The translations under genes and the position numbers were made by a program. This document shows, in pieces, positions 1-8,006 of a stretch of DNA of 32,442 nt (position 1 is its first letter; every line of letters starts with the position of its first letter). The notes below the pieces were generated by a model. That model saw nothing but the letters and a program-made list of their open reading frames with translations, was not told the DNA's origin and searched no databases. This DNA is from an uncultured Verrucomicrobiales bacterium (GTDB lineage: Bacteria; Verrucomicrobiota; Verrucomicrobiia; Verrucomicrobiales; Akkermansiaceae): positions 1-32,442 of the forward strand of contig CALGMJ010000131.1 of NCBI GenBank assembly GCA_937958875.1. Reading direction: 5' to 3'.

Positions 1-100
1 TGAACACACCGCCTCCGCAATGTCTACAATGGCCGTGGTACGGAACGGTATGTCTGGTGGTGAGAGAGGTGGCGGGGGGGATCCCGTCGCCTACTCGATC

Positions 101-1825
101 TCAGTTTGACTCATCCCACTTGGGGTCAGTCAGAGTCTTCAGGAAAGAGACGAGAGCCTTTTGATCCTCTTTTGCCAGCATGAGTCCTAGTTTTGGGTGC
201 TTGGCGAGATGTGGAGAGAGAGTTTTGCTCTGGGGCAGAGGTCCCGAATAGTGAGCAATGACTTCTTCAAGCGTGCTTAGGCTGCCATCATGCATATATG
301 GCGCTGTGCTTGCGATATTTCGGAGGCTAGGGGTGGCGAACTGGAAGAGGTGACGTTCTTCCCCCGTGGCTTGGAAGCGGCCAAGGTCTGAGCCTTGTTT
401 AAGTCCATTATTGTGGAATTGATGATCAGAAAAATTCGCTCCTCCGTGACAGTGGAAGCAGTCGGCTCCGAATTGCTGAGTACGTGGTTCGTATTCAGTG
501 AAGAAGAGTTTCATCCCGCGTTGCTCTATGTCTGATAAGGTTGCTTTTCCTGCCATTGCTTGATCAAATTTTGAGTCATAGCTTGTTAGGCTGAGTAGGT
601 AGTTTTCGAGAGCGAGGCCTAGCTTTTGCGAGGTGATGGGGCCGTGTCCAAACGCTTTTTCAAAGCCAGCGCGATAAGATGGTTCTTGATGAAGTCTAGT
701 GGTGACTTCTGAGAGCGTGGATCCCATTTCGGTGGGGTCTTTGATGGGGTGTAAGACTTGGTTTCGTAAGCTGTGTGAGCGTCCATCCCAGAAGAAAGAG
801 TTTTTCCAGGCTAGGTTAAAGAGGGGCATCGAGTGTCTTTTGCTTAGCTGTCCATTGATGCCAATAGATTGAGGTCGAGAGTCAGAGAAGGCTTTTTCTG
901 GAGAGTGACAGCTCGCACATGAGATCTTGCGATTTGCGGAAAGGATGGGGTCAAAAAAGAGTCGTTCACCGAGTTCTACTCGCTCGGTGAGCAAAGGATT
1001 GTCCCTAGGAAGAGGTGGGATGGGAAAGTGGCGACTGGTCTTAAATGGGAAGGGAGTAAATGTCTTTGGTAGAAAGAGAGGGGGAAGAAGCTCTTGCTGT
1101 GGTTGGGTAGAGATCGAGCTGGTTTGAGTGAGGGTGAGAGCATTGGGTAAATTTGATCTCAGCGAGTGGGAGATCGGGTCATTAGGGTGGGAGTGGCTTG
1201 AGTGACCGTGTGTTTCGAATGAGATCGAGTTTTGAGAGTTGAGTAATGCTTTCAGATCAAAGCTGAAATTTAAAAGGCTGCCTGGCTGTATTATTGCTGC
1301 TTTGAAAGACAGTGGGGTCCGGTTTTGTTCGTTCGCGAGATGAAAGACGAATCCTTTCAGGGACTTGTCTTTTCGGCGATATTTCCCTTCGAGAGCCATG
1401 AAAATGAAGCCCTGCTGCCAATCCCAATGGAGTTGGTTTAGATTTGGATTCAGAGCATGGTGAGCTGGAAATTTGGTAGGGCTTTCAAGGTTAACTAATT
1501 TTGGTAAGCCTAGTGAAAAACGTAATGCCTGATAATTTCCAACTGGGACTTGAGATAGGGTAGCTGTCGTACGACGTTTACCAAAGTCGAGGTAGGCATA
1601 CTGTTCTGGTAGCTCGAGCCAACTTCCGTTGTCTTTTTGGAGAGCGAACTGGCTCAGTAAGAAGCTCCAGCGAGTTAGGGAAAGCTCCTCTTGAGCTTGG
1701 TATTTCAGTGAGTGAAGCTGAAGGGGATGTTCTCCAAATTTTGGCTGAAAGTGGAGCTGGATGGTTCCGGCTCTCACAGTCTGGATGAGAGCTAGAAGGA
1801 ATAGGAGTTGGAGCCTGGGTGGCAT
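101..1825 (-). CDS. MbnP-like domain fused to MbnH/MauG-type di-heme cytochrome c peroxidase
   Basis: This 574-aa exported protein appears to join two partners that are normally separate genes. Residues 1-19 form a signal peptide. Residues about 20-195 resemble MbnP/CorA copper-binding proteins, with an N-terminal 'IQLHFQPKFG' strand and the family-typical 'HWDWQQGFIF' segment (133-142). A His-rich linker follows ('THGHSSHSHP', 205-214). Residues about 265-570 form a di-heme peroxidase domain with heme motifs CASCH (303-307) and CFHCH (456-460), an 'FFWDGR' motif and 'TAPYMHDG' near 507-514. In known systems the MbnH enzyme oxidises a Trp of MbnP to kynurenine to build a copper site, so a cis-acting version is inferred here. 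It lies in the periplasm or outside the cell. Its ATG overlaps the stop of the upstream sulfatase gene (TAATG), so the two are probably translationally coupled. The peroxidase assignment is firm; the MbnP assignment rests on motif resemblance. Confidence 0.85.
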   Translation of the reverse strand: MPPRLQLLFLLALIQTVRAGTIQLHFQPKFGEHPLQLHSLKYQAQEELSLTRWSFLLSQFALQKDNGSWLELPEQYAYLDFGKRRTTATLSQVPVGNYQALRFSLGLPKLVNLESPTKFPAHHALNPNLNQLHWDWQQGFIFMALEGKYRRKDKSLKGFVFHLANEQNRTPLSFKAAIIQPGSLLNFSFDLKALLNSQNSISFETHGHSSHSHPNDPISHSLRSNLPNALTLTQTSSISTQPQQELLPPLFLPKTFTPFPFKTSRHFPIPPLPRDNPLLTERVELGERLFFDPILSANRKISCASCHSPEKAFSDSRPQSIGINGQLSKRHSMPLFNLAWKNSFFWDGRSHSLRNQVLHPIKDPTEMGSTLSEVTTRLHQEPSYRAGFEKAFGHGPITSQKLGLALENYLLSLTSYDSKFDQAMAGKATLSDIEQRGMKLFFTEYEPRTQQFGADCFHCHGGANFSDHQFHNNGLKQGSDLGRFQATGEERHLFQFATPSLRNIASTAPYMHDGSLSTLEEVIAHYSGPLPQSKTLSPHLAKHPKLGLMLAKEDQKALVSFLKTLTDPKWDESN

Positions 1826-4788
1826 TAATTCTCTATCGTGAAGGCTTCATTTAAGCCGTAGGTTCTTCGCTGTGGTCCGGTGAAGATGATTTCTGCGGTA
1901 ACTGTTCCGGGAAAGTTTGAGAGGAGGAAGTCAGCTTCAGCGACGTAGCGGCTAGGTCTACTCAGTGATGAGCCTGCGACTCCTCCGATGGTGATACTCA
2001 GGAGATCTCGATCGGTGCCGGGGACGGATGGTTCAGCCGTGGGATCGAGGTTGAATGTGAGTCGAATCATTTCCCCAGCCATTCCTCTGTCGGGGCTTAC
2101 TGAGGTGATACCCGTGGCTGTTGTGCTTGTGTCAGGGCTGAGTTCTTCGTGTCGTGCGATGAGAGCATCATAGGCGAGCTGGTCAGCAGGAGTGAGTCCT
2201 GCGGAAATGAGTTCGCGGTTTTCAAGAGGATCTTCACTTAATTGATAGAGCTCTTCTCGGCCATCCTGGTAAATGATCAATTTATAGTTTCCCTGTCGGA
2301 TAGCACGGCCTGGATCATCTACGTTGCCAAAATTTTCCAGAACGACTCCACCATTAACGGAGCCACTCCCATTGAGGACTCCAAAAAGTGAGCGTGAATC
2401 CAGTGAGATTCCCTCAGGAATCACAGTGTGGGGATTGATTGCAGCAAGGTCTAGGATCGTGGTGTATAAGTCAGTGCATTGGACAGGGTCATTACAGGTG
2501 CCTCTTGCTCTGATATCTGGGCCCAGCGCAATGAAAGGAACTTTGATGCCGCCTTCATATAAAGTGCCTTTTGCTCTTTGGCCTAGCACTGGGGTCTGAG
2601 CGACATTTCCAGGAGTTCCGTTATCTCCGATCAGGAGTATGTTGGTTTCATTAAGATCGATGTTGGCTAATAATCTGCCAATTTCCGTATCCATTGATTC
2701 GAGTAAACGCTCGTAGTTTCCGCGAGTTCCTCCGCCTTGAGAGCCTGAGAGAATAAGAGAGGAGGGGGCTTCATCAAAAGGCCCATGAGGTGCGTTGAAC
2801 GCGAGCCAGCATAGCCACGGGGCGTCTTCTGCATTTTCGATAAAGGCAAGAGCATCATTGACCTGATCTGTGGTGGTAAAGGTGCTGGTGTTCGGGGTGC
2901 TGACCCCATTGATGGTCTTTGTCCAATTGGTATAGCTTTCTACTCCCGATGTTAAAGTGCCGCGGAATTCATCCCAGCCACCGAGAGTTCGAGGGCCGTC
3001 ATCGCCTCCTCCGAGGTGCCATTTTCCGATGGACGCAAGACGGTAGGGGGAATTTGCGGCAATGAAGGCTTCAGGAAGGGTAAACTCAGCTTCGGGGAGA
3101 TTTGCTCCACCTGGGGAGCCAATTCCGTGGCGGAAGGAGTAGCGTCCAGTAATTATCCCCGCGCGAGTCGGAGAGCAGGTCGGCTGAGCGTAAGCATTGG
3201 TGAAGCGGAGTCCTTGCTCGGCCATGTTGGCAAGGTTTGGCATCGAGGCATGGTTCGTGGTGAGAGGATTATCGAGTGGACTGGAGTCTGTGCCCCAGTC
3301 GTCGACGATGATGAGGAGAATGTTGTTCTGCTGCGGTGTTGGAACTGCAGCGAGATCAAATCCCTCGCTGTCATAGGGGGCGATTTCTAAAAGTTCGGAG
3401 CGATAGAATTTCCTCTGCTCGGTAGGCTCCGAAAAGGTGAGAGAGGTATCGGATTGTGAGGTCCGTATAGTTTCCCAGCTCGTAAGATTTTCACTTGATT
3501 GTGAGAGATAAACGCCGCCTTCAATCGTGCTCCACCGGAGGGTGACTTCATCATTTTGGTGAGTAATTTGCGTGGTTAAAGGGGCTTCAGGGCCTCCTTC
3601 GAAAATAATGGTCGCCTCAGCTGGAACCTCTGTGGCTGGCCCCCCGCGGGGCGATCCATAGAATGTTCGGCCGATGTTGTAAGGAAATTTGGGGGTGCCA
3701 TCAGCTTCGATGGAAACGAAGTAGGCATAGACTCCATTTGGAAATTCTGGGGTGATGCAGAAGCGGCCATTATGTTCATCGAGATCAAAATCTGAGCCCA
3801 GTATTTCTCCGGTATCTCCACGGTATTCGTAGTCTTCCAGGTAGTGGCCCAGGATAAATTCTTCACTGACAGGTGGTCCGTATTGATCAGGGGAAAGCTG
3901 TTCAGGGAGGTTTTGAGTTCTTGCGGCGTAGGCGGGAAGTGTTTGGCGTTGTGTGATCGCACGGCGGCGAAAGCCTGAGCGCATGAGGACGACGTTACTT
4001 CCAGAATCGGTGGCATCTTGGTAGCCGTATGGGCCGTAAAGCGGATGGCCATCACTTACCCAGGCAAGGATAGGGGAATGTAGGCCGTTAAAATTTTCGG
4101 TATAGCGATTAGTCGCTGGATCGTAATCGACACTATCTCCGAGTTGGTGGCGGAGTGCAGGAGGGTTTGCGTGATAGTGATAGTTTGACTGTGCTTGATG
4201 AGCATTAGCTGCATCAAAGGTTACCGATTCATTCACGAAAGCGTCCCGATTCCAGATGCTATCGCCTTGAGCATTGTTATTAGGGGTTTCGTCTACTCCC
4301 ATCGAGCTGTCGTAAGAAAAAGCATCCCGACTATCGAACATGGAGACGCCGTCGACAAAGAGCCCGATGCGTCCCAGTCCGGTGAGGCTTTTATTCGTAG
4401 GGGCTCTTTCTAGATTTCTAGGGAGTCGATAAATGAGGGACTGATTTGCGGGGAAATTGGGAAAGAGATTTGTCTTAGCCTCATTCAGATACCAAGGACC
4501 CATGACATGGGAGCCCAATCCTGTGCTACGAAGGTAAATCGCATCTTCCGTGTAGCTGATTTCGTGAATGCCTACATAGGTGGGACTAGTTTGCACCCCT
4601 TGGCCGCGATTCCAGATTGTGACGCTCTCAGCTGCTGTTTCTGCAGCAGTAGTTTCATAGATACGAGCATAGCGTCTGGTGGAACTGGTGTACCAGGAGG
4701 CTAAATTTTGAGAAAGGAGATCCTGCGCTGAGGTCACCGTGGAGACGGAGAGAAGAAAAAGGAGGAGGCGAGAGGGGATGAATGTCAT
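1825..4788 (-). CDS. Secreted YHYH-domain and type I sulfatase fusion protein
   Basis: The track start at 4875 lies inside the terminator of the upstream kinase gene. I therefore use the internal ATG at 4788, which begins a clean signal peptide (MTFIPSRLLLFLLSVSTVTSA) and gives 987 aa. Domains in order (numbering from this ATG): a YHYH domain over roughly residues 25-400, with 'YHYH' near 203 and 'DGHPLYGPYG' near 246; a short beta module typical of verrucomicrobial secreted proteins, ending 'RKFYRSEL'; an alkaline-phosphatase-fold sulfatase starting 'NNILLIIVDDWG'; and a C-terminal IPT-like beta domain. The sulfatase carries CSPTR, the C-x-P-x-R formylglycine motif, with its Cys near 538, so it should need a formylglycine-generating enzyme or anaerobic maturase encoded elsewhere. 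The substrate cannot be read from the sequence; sulfated polysaccharide is only a guess. The stop overlaps the start of the MbnP-MbnH gene. No clear Shine-Dalgarno is seen. Confidence 0.85.
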   Translation of the reverse strand: MTFIPSRLLLFLLSVSTVTSAQDLLSQNLASWYTSSTRRYARIYETTAAETAAESVTIWNRGQGVQTSPTYVGIHEISYTEDAIYLRSTGLGSHVMGPWYLNEAKTNLFPNFPANQSLIYRLPRNLERAPTNKSLTGLGRIGLFVDGVSMFDSRDAFSYDSSMGVDETPNNNAQGDSIWNRDAFVNESVTFDAANAHQAQSNYHYHANPPALRHQLGDSVDYDPATNRYTENFNGLHSPILAWVSDGHPLYGPYGYQDATDSGSNVVLMRSGFRRRAITQRQTLPAYAARTQNLPEQLSPDQYGPPVSEEFILGHYLEDYEYRGDTGEILGSDFDLDEHNGRFCITPEFPNGVYAYFVSIEADGTPKFPYNIGRTFYGSPRGGPATEVPAEATIIFEGGPEAPLTTQITHQNDEVTLRWSTIEGGVYLSQSSENLTSWETIRTSQSDTSLTFSEPTEQRKFYRSELLEIAPYDSEGFDLAAVPTPQQNNILLIIVDDWGTDSSPLDNPLTTNHASMPNLANMAEQGLRFTNAYAQPTCSPTRAGIITGRYSFRHGIGSPGGANLPEAEFTLPEAFIAANSPYRLASIGKWHLGGGDDGPRTLGGWDEFRGTLTSGVESYTNWTKTINGVSTPNTSTFTTTDQVNDALAFIENAEDAPWLCWLAFNAPHGPFDEAPSSLILSGSQGGGTRGNYERLLESMDTEIGRLLANIDLNETNILLIGDNGTPGNVAQTPVLGQRAKGTLYEGGIKVPFIALGPDIRARGTCNDPVQCTDLYTTILDLAAINPHTVIPEGISLDSRSLFGVLNGSGSVNGGVVLENFGNVDDPGRAIRQGNYKLIIYQDGREELYQLSEDPLENRELISAGLTPADQLAYDALIARHEELSPDTSTTATGITSVSPDRGMAGEMIRLTFNLDPTAEPSVPGTDRDLLSITIGGVAGSSLSRPSRYVAEADFLLSNFPGTVTAEIIFTGPQRRTYGLNEAFTIEN

Positions 4789-4847
4789 GGTGGAGGAACG
4801 GTAGCACGGTGAAGATGAAGAGAAGATGATGGGCGCCAGATTGAACA

Positions 4848-4883
4848 ATAAAAAAGCCGCCGTGAATAATATCACGGCGGCTT
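4848..4883 (-). terminator. Rho-independent terminator of the kinase gene
   Basis: A perfect 12-bp stem (AAGCCGCCGTGA / TCACGGCGGCTT, 4854-4865 and 4872-4883) has a 6-nt loop. On the minus strand it is followed by a run of T. It lies 38 nt past the kinase stop and just before the corrected sulfatase start, which separates the two transcripts. Confidence 0.9.
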
Positions 4884-4920
4884 GGTTTAGGAAGAAAATT
4901 GGGAGAGCTTAATTTTTTAC

Positions 4921-6708
4921 TTAATTGGGAAACAGGTCCCCGGTGCGATAAGCCCGTAAGAGCTCTGAGAGAACGAGGCTATTATCCACATTTTTATCGA
5001 GAATATCGAAAGCATTCTGAAAATCGAATTTTTTATCGCCAGTGGAATCACCGCAGAATTCTTCGAGGCTGAGCTTGAAATCATCATTCAGGTCACTTTT
5101 ATTGAAGAGCTGATGAGCATTGCTGGGTAGCCCGAGCTCCTCTGCGAGAGTTTTGGCCTCTGGTGCTGGTTCGATCTGATTTTCAGTAGATACTGGAGTA
5201 AGAGTACTGGCTTCGTCAGCAGGGATGCCTGGAGGGCTTTGGGCGATGAAGAATACGACAGCAATTGCAGCTGCCACCCCAACCATCCATAGCCACCAGA
5301 AAGGAGAGCTTTGTTTGGTAGCAAAGCTGCTGCCCTTTGGAAGTGGGGCAACTCGATTAGCTCCACCTACGAAGTTCGGGCTACCCATCGGAGTGGCTGC
5401 GTTTGGGGCTCCCGTAATTGGTCCTGTGATCCGTGGGGCTGATGGCGTCATGGCGATCGCTCCCTGTGGGTTCATTGGGCGAGTGCCTTGGGGCATCGGA
5501 GCACCAGAGAGCATTTGCACCGTTGGTTGAGGTGCTGGGACGGCCTGTTGATGCTGCTGAGGCATGACCATCTGCTGAGTCGGCATTGGAGCTGGGACTG
5601 AGGCGGGCTGTGCTGCTACCGCAGGCTGCTGATGGTGAGGTTGAACTGCCGCTGGCGCAAGTTCCACTGGTTGAGGTTGTGCTTCAGGAAGAGTCGGTCC
5701 TGCTGGAACTGGGTTCGGCTGTGCAGGAGGGGCATATTCTTGCGCAGGGCTAGTCGCAACTGGCTCAGGGATTGCAGCCGCTGCTGGAAGAGGGGCTGGG
5801 GTAGGGGCCGGAGTTGCTGCTGGCTGAGGTTGGGCTTGAGCTACCTCTACAGGAGCGGCGGCTGAAGCGGCCGGGGCTTTAGCTAGTCCTTGACGGATGG
5901 CTGCAAGCTGTTCGATCGCCTTAGAGCAGGAAAGAGGGCGGTGGTCTGGCTCTTTCGCAAGCATAGACATAATCCAGTCACAAAGAGCTGGATCAAGGTC
6001 AGGGCGGAGCTCAGCCAAGTGTGTGGCACCGCCATTCATGGCCCCGATCATGACTTGAGCACCAGAATCTCCATCATATGGATACTGGCCCGTGAGCATA
6101 TGGTAGTAGACTGCGCCTAAAGAGTAAATGTCTGTGCGATTATCAAGTGGCTGACGCTCAAACTGCTCTGGAGCCATGTAGTAGATAGAGCCAAAAAGAG
6201 TATTACTATGAGCAATGGTGCGAATTGAAGGCTCAAGAGAGAATTTAGCGAGGCCGAAATCCTGTAATTTAACCTGAAGGCGACCACTGGGGCGGCGGAA
6301 TACATTGATATTCGAGGGTTTTAAGTCACGGTGGACAAGGTGAATATCATGCGCTGCCATAAGTCCCTCAAGAGACTGCTCAGCGATCTGATAAAAATCC
6401 TCAAGCTCGATCGGTCCCTGATCAATGATCTTCTGAAGAGAGTCTCCTTCTAGTAGCTCAAGCACCATAAAGGGGCCGTCTTCATCACGTCCTACATCAT
6501 GAAGACTAACAATATTGGCAGAGGCTAAGGCAGAGAGAGACTGACACTCACGCATAAGATCGTCATAGTCTTTCCCTGATTCGTCCTCGGACAAGAGACG
6601 CTTGATGGCAACTTTTCGCTGAAGCTGCTTGTCGAATCCTTCGTAGACGGCGCATACACCGCTTTGTTCGATTCTACGTTTTACTTCGTATCTCTCCTGT
6701 GGGTCCAT
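4921..6708 (-). CDS. Membrane Ser/Thr protein kinase with EF-hand tail
   Basis: This 595-aa Hanks-type (PknB-like) kinase has a cytoplasmic catalytic domain at residues 7-270. The ATP-binding Lys is in VAIK (K36), the catalytic loop is HRDLKPSN (126-133), followed by DFG (150-152) and APE (179-181). The glycine-rich loop is atypical, reading 'IEQSGVCAVYEG' instead of GxGxxG. A long Pro/Ala/Gln-rich linker (275-465) leads to one membrane helix (about 470-489). The extracytoplasmic tail has two EF-hand-like loops that fit D-x-N-x-D-x-x-x-x-x-x-E (539-550 and 571-582), with a degenerate loop between them near 554-565. This suggests calcium sensing outside the membrane coupled to phosphorylation inside. 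The gene appears monocistronic, with its own terminator. The substrates are unknown. Confidence 0.92.
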   Translation of the reverse strand: MDPQERYEVKRRIEQSGVCAVYEGFDKQLQRKVAIKRLLSEDESGKDYDDLMRECQSLSALASANIVSLHDVGRDEDGPFMVLELLEGDSLQKIIDQGPIELEDFYQIAEQSLEGLMAAHDIHLVHRDLKPSNINVFRRPSGRLQVKLQDFGLAKFSLEPSIRTIAHSNTLFGSIYYMAPEQFERQPLDNRTDIYSLGAVYYHMLTGQYPYDGDSGAQVMIGAMNGGATHLAELRPDLDPALCDWIMSMLAKEPDHRPLSCSKAIEQLAAIRQGLAKAPAASAAAPVEVAQAQPQPAATPAPTPAPLPAAAAIPEPVATSPAQEYAPPAQPNPVPAGPTLPEAQPQPVELAPAAVQPHHQQPAVAAQPASVPAPMPTQQMVMPQQHQQAVPAPQPTVQMLSGAPMPQGTRPMNPQGAIAMTPSAPRITGPITGAPNAATPMGSPNFVGGANRVAPLPKGSSFATKQSSPFWWLWMVGVAAAIAVVFFIAQSPPGIPADEASTLTPVSTENQIEPAPEAKTLAEELGLPSNAHQLFNKSDLNDDFKLSLEEFCGDSTGDKKFDFQNAFDILDKNVDNSLVLSELLRAYRTGDLFPN

Positions 6709-6862
6709 AAGATTATTAGAAAGTTAGGGTTGAGCGATTGAGATAGTCAATCTTTTTAGAATTTGGTGACTAGGAAAACTTTTACAGATTTCCGTTGCCT
6801 TCCTGAAAAATGCTGGATAGCTTCCGCCGCCGTCGGCCTGACAGTAGGTCGTACTAAATTTA

Positions 6863-6952
6863 GGACAGGTGCCAGAGTGGTCGAATGGGCTCGCCTGGAA
6901 AGCGTGTGTGGCGGTAACGTCACCGTGGGTTCGAATCCCACCCTGTCCGCCA
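6863..6952 (+). tRNA. tRNA-Ser(GGA)
   Basis: The acceptor stem GGACAGG (6863-6869) pairs with CCTGTCC (6942-6948). Discriminator G and an encoded CCA (6950-6952) follow. The anticodon loop CTGGAAA (6895-6901) contains GGA at 6897-6899. A long variable arm with a GTAA-type loop marks a class II tRNA, and the T-loop is GTTCGAATC. One T-T mismatch occurs in the anticodon stem (6891/6905). This gene explains the spurious track ORFs at 6724-7029, including the familiar 'GGIRTHGD' shadow peptide. Confidence 0.97.
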
Positions 6953-6969
6953 TTTCTCAATGAGAAATG
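6951..6969 (+). other. Short palindrome directly after tRNA-Ser
   Basis: CATTTCTCA-A-TGAGAAATG is a perfect 9-bp inverted repeat beginning in the CCA of the tRNA. It has no clear T-run, so it may be a weak terminator or a 3'-processing structure. The rest of 6970-7137 shows no gene or other structure to me. Confidence 0.45.
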
Positions 6970-7137
6970 TAATTTGAAGAAATAACCCACGACAAGAGTG
7001 GATATCGATTCATTGAGGGTGCTTTTCATATGCTGGGTGCTTCATATCTGATCTGAGTAAAGCAAGAGATCGGGATACTCATTACTACAGAACCCCCTTG
7101 GGACGGCATAGTTGTAAAAAATCTTCAGATAAATTTT

Positions 7138-7875
7138 TCATTTTTTGCTAAAAAAATATTTTCCCTTTGCTGAGCGAACATTTGGGGGGTGTCGATGTTT
7201 CTCAAACCAGTCATATCCTTGGCGCAAATTTTGCCAAAAGTCATAGTATTGGTGATTGTGAGCCTTTTTAAAGCGGAGCTCATTATTCATGCGGAAGGGG
7301 AAAATGTGGATCTGGAATGCCTTTTGTCCCTTTCGGTGGGCTGCATCACAGAGGTTGTAAATTTCTTCGATTTTTTCATCTGTCATTGCTAGGCAGCCAC
7401 TAGAGACATTTGAGCCGTGGACCATGATGAAGGACCCGGTACGGCCGAGTCCACGATCATAGTGATTCGGGTAACCTATATTAAAGGCGAGATGGAAACG
7501 ACTGTGAGGATTCATCATGCCAGCTGGCACAGAGTAGAAGCCTTCCGGGACTTGCTGGTCTCCTTCTTTCTTTTTGGGGCCTAGTTTTCCAGATGCGGCA
7601 GCGATGGGGTAACTACGAAAGAGCTTGAACGTTTTTTTACCAGTTTCCTGAACCCAGAGTTCAAGAATTTTTTCTTCTTTAAAAGCGCGAAGGTAAACGG
7701 GTGCGCCCCAAGTGAGACCCTGTTGTTTGAGTTCATTTGTTAGGCGAGGTTGAACTCGGTGAAGTGAAGCCTTTGACAGTGAAGATGAAGGACTCTTAGC
7801 GATAATGCGAGGGGCTATAAAGAGCCCGCAACCAATGAGGGCACAGGTGAGGAAGAGTAGCCACTTCAGATTCAT
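7138..7875 (-). CDS. YafK/DpaA-type L,D-transpeptidase-fold protein
   Basis: I choose the internal ATG at 7875 because it starts a hydrophobic export segment (MNLKWLLFLTCALIGCGLF) and gives 245 aa. The track's extra 48 N-terminal residues look like translated AT-rich promoter DNA. The YkuD catalytic signature is present as 'VHGSNVSSGCLAM' (His about 153, Cys about 161). The flanking sequence, including 'IHIFPFRM', is like the YafK branch. In that branch E. coli YafK/DpaA cleaves the link between Braun lipoprotein and peptidoglycan, whereas other family members form cross-links; which activity applies here cannot be decided. The protein acts in the periplasm, probably membrane anchored. The gene is divergent from the protease at 8007. 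Confidence 0.88.
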   Translation of the reverse strand: MNLKWLLFLTCALIGCGLFIAPRIIAKSPSSSLSKASLHRVQPRLTNELKQQGLTWGAPVYLRAFKEEKILELWVQETGKKTFKLFRSYPIAAASGKLGPKKKEGDQQVPEGFYSVPAGMMNPHSRFHLAFNIGYPNHYDRGLGRTGSFIMVHGSNVSSGCLAMTDEKIEEIYNLCDAAHRKGQKAFQIHIFPFRMNNELRFKKAHNHQYYDFWQNLRQGYDWFEKHRHPPNVRSAKGKYFFSKK

Positions 7876-8006
7876 GTGGCGGTAAGTCGTCACATCTTGA
7901 GGTGAAGTGCAAGATAAATAAGTATAACCATAGTTATGATATGATGATGTTGATCGGTCTGTTTTAATTTGATTAATATAACAGTTCAACAACAACGTAT
8001 ATATTA
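7876..8006. promoter_or_regulatory. Divergent AT-rich promoter region
   Basis: This 131-bp AT-rich gap separates the 5' ends of two divergent genes, so both promoters should lie here. A TATATATTA stretch sits right at the plus-strand start codon. No convincing -35/-10 pair or operator dyad stands out. Confidence 0.4.

Noticed and set aside
1-109. Open plus-strand frame from the window edge to TGA at 107-109
   Set aside because: Only 35 codons, low-complexity Gly-rich, no recognisable domain. It could be the tail of a gene outside the window, but nothing supports this.
2667-4055. Several 60-159 aa ORFs on both strands within the sulfatase gene
   Set aside because: They are frame shadows of a long ORF with a clear domain structure.
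4789-4875. N-terminal 29 residues of the track ORF 1825-4875
   Set aside because: They are translated from terminator and spacer DNA, and a good signal peptide starts at 4788.
6724-7029. Track ORFs of 65-101 aa around the tRNA, including 'GGIRTHGDVTATHAFQ'
   Set aside because: They are translations of tRNA-Ser on either strand; this peptide is a well-known artefact in databases.
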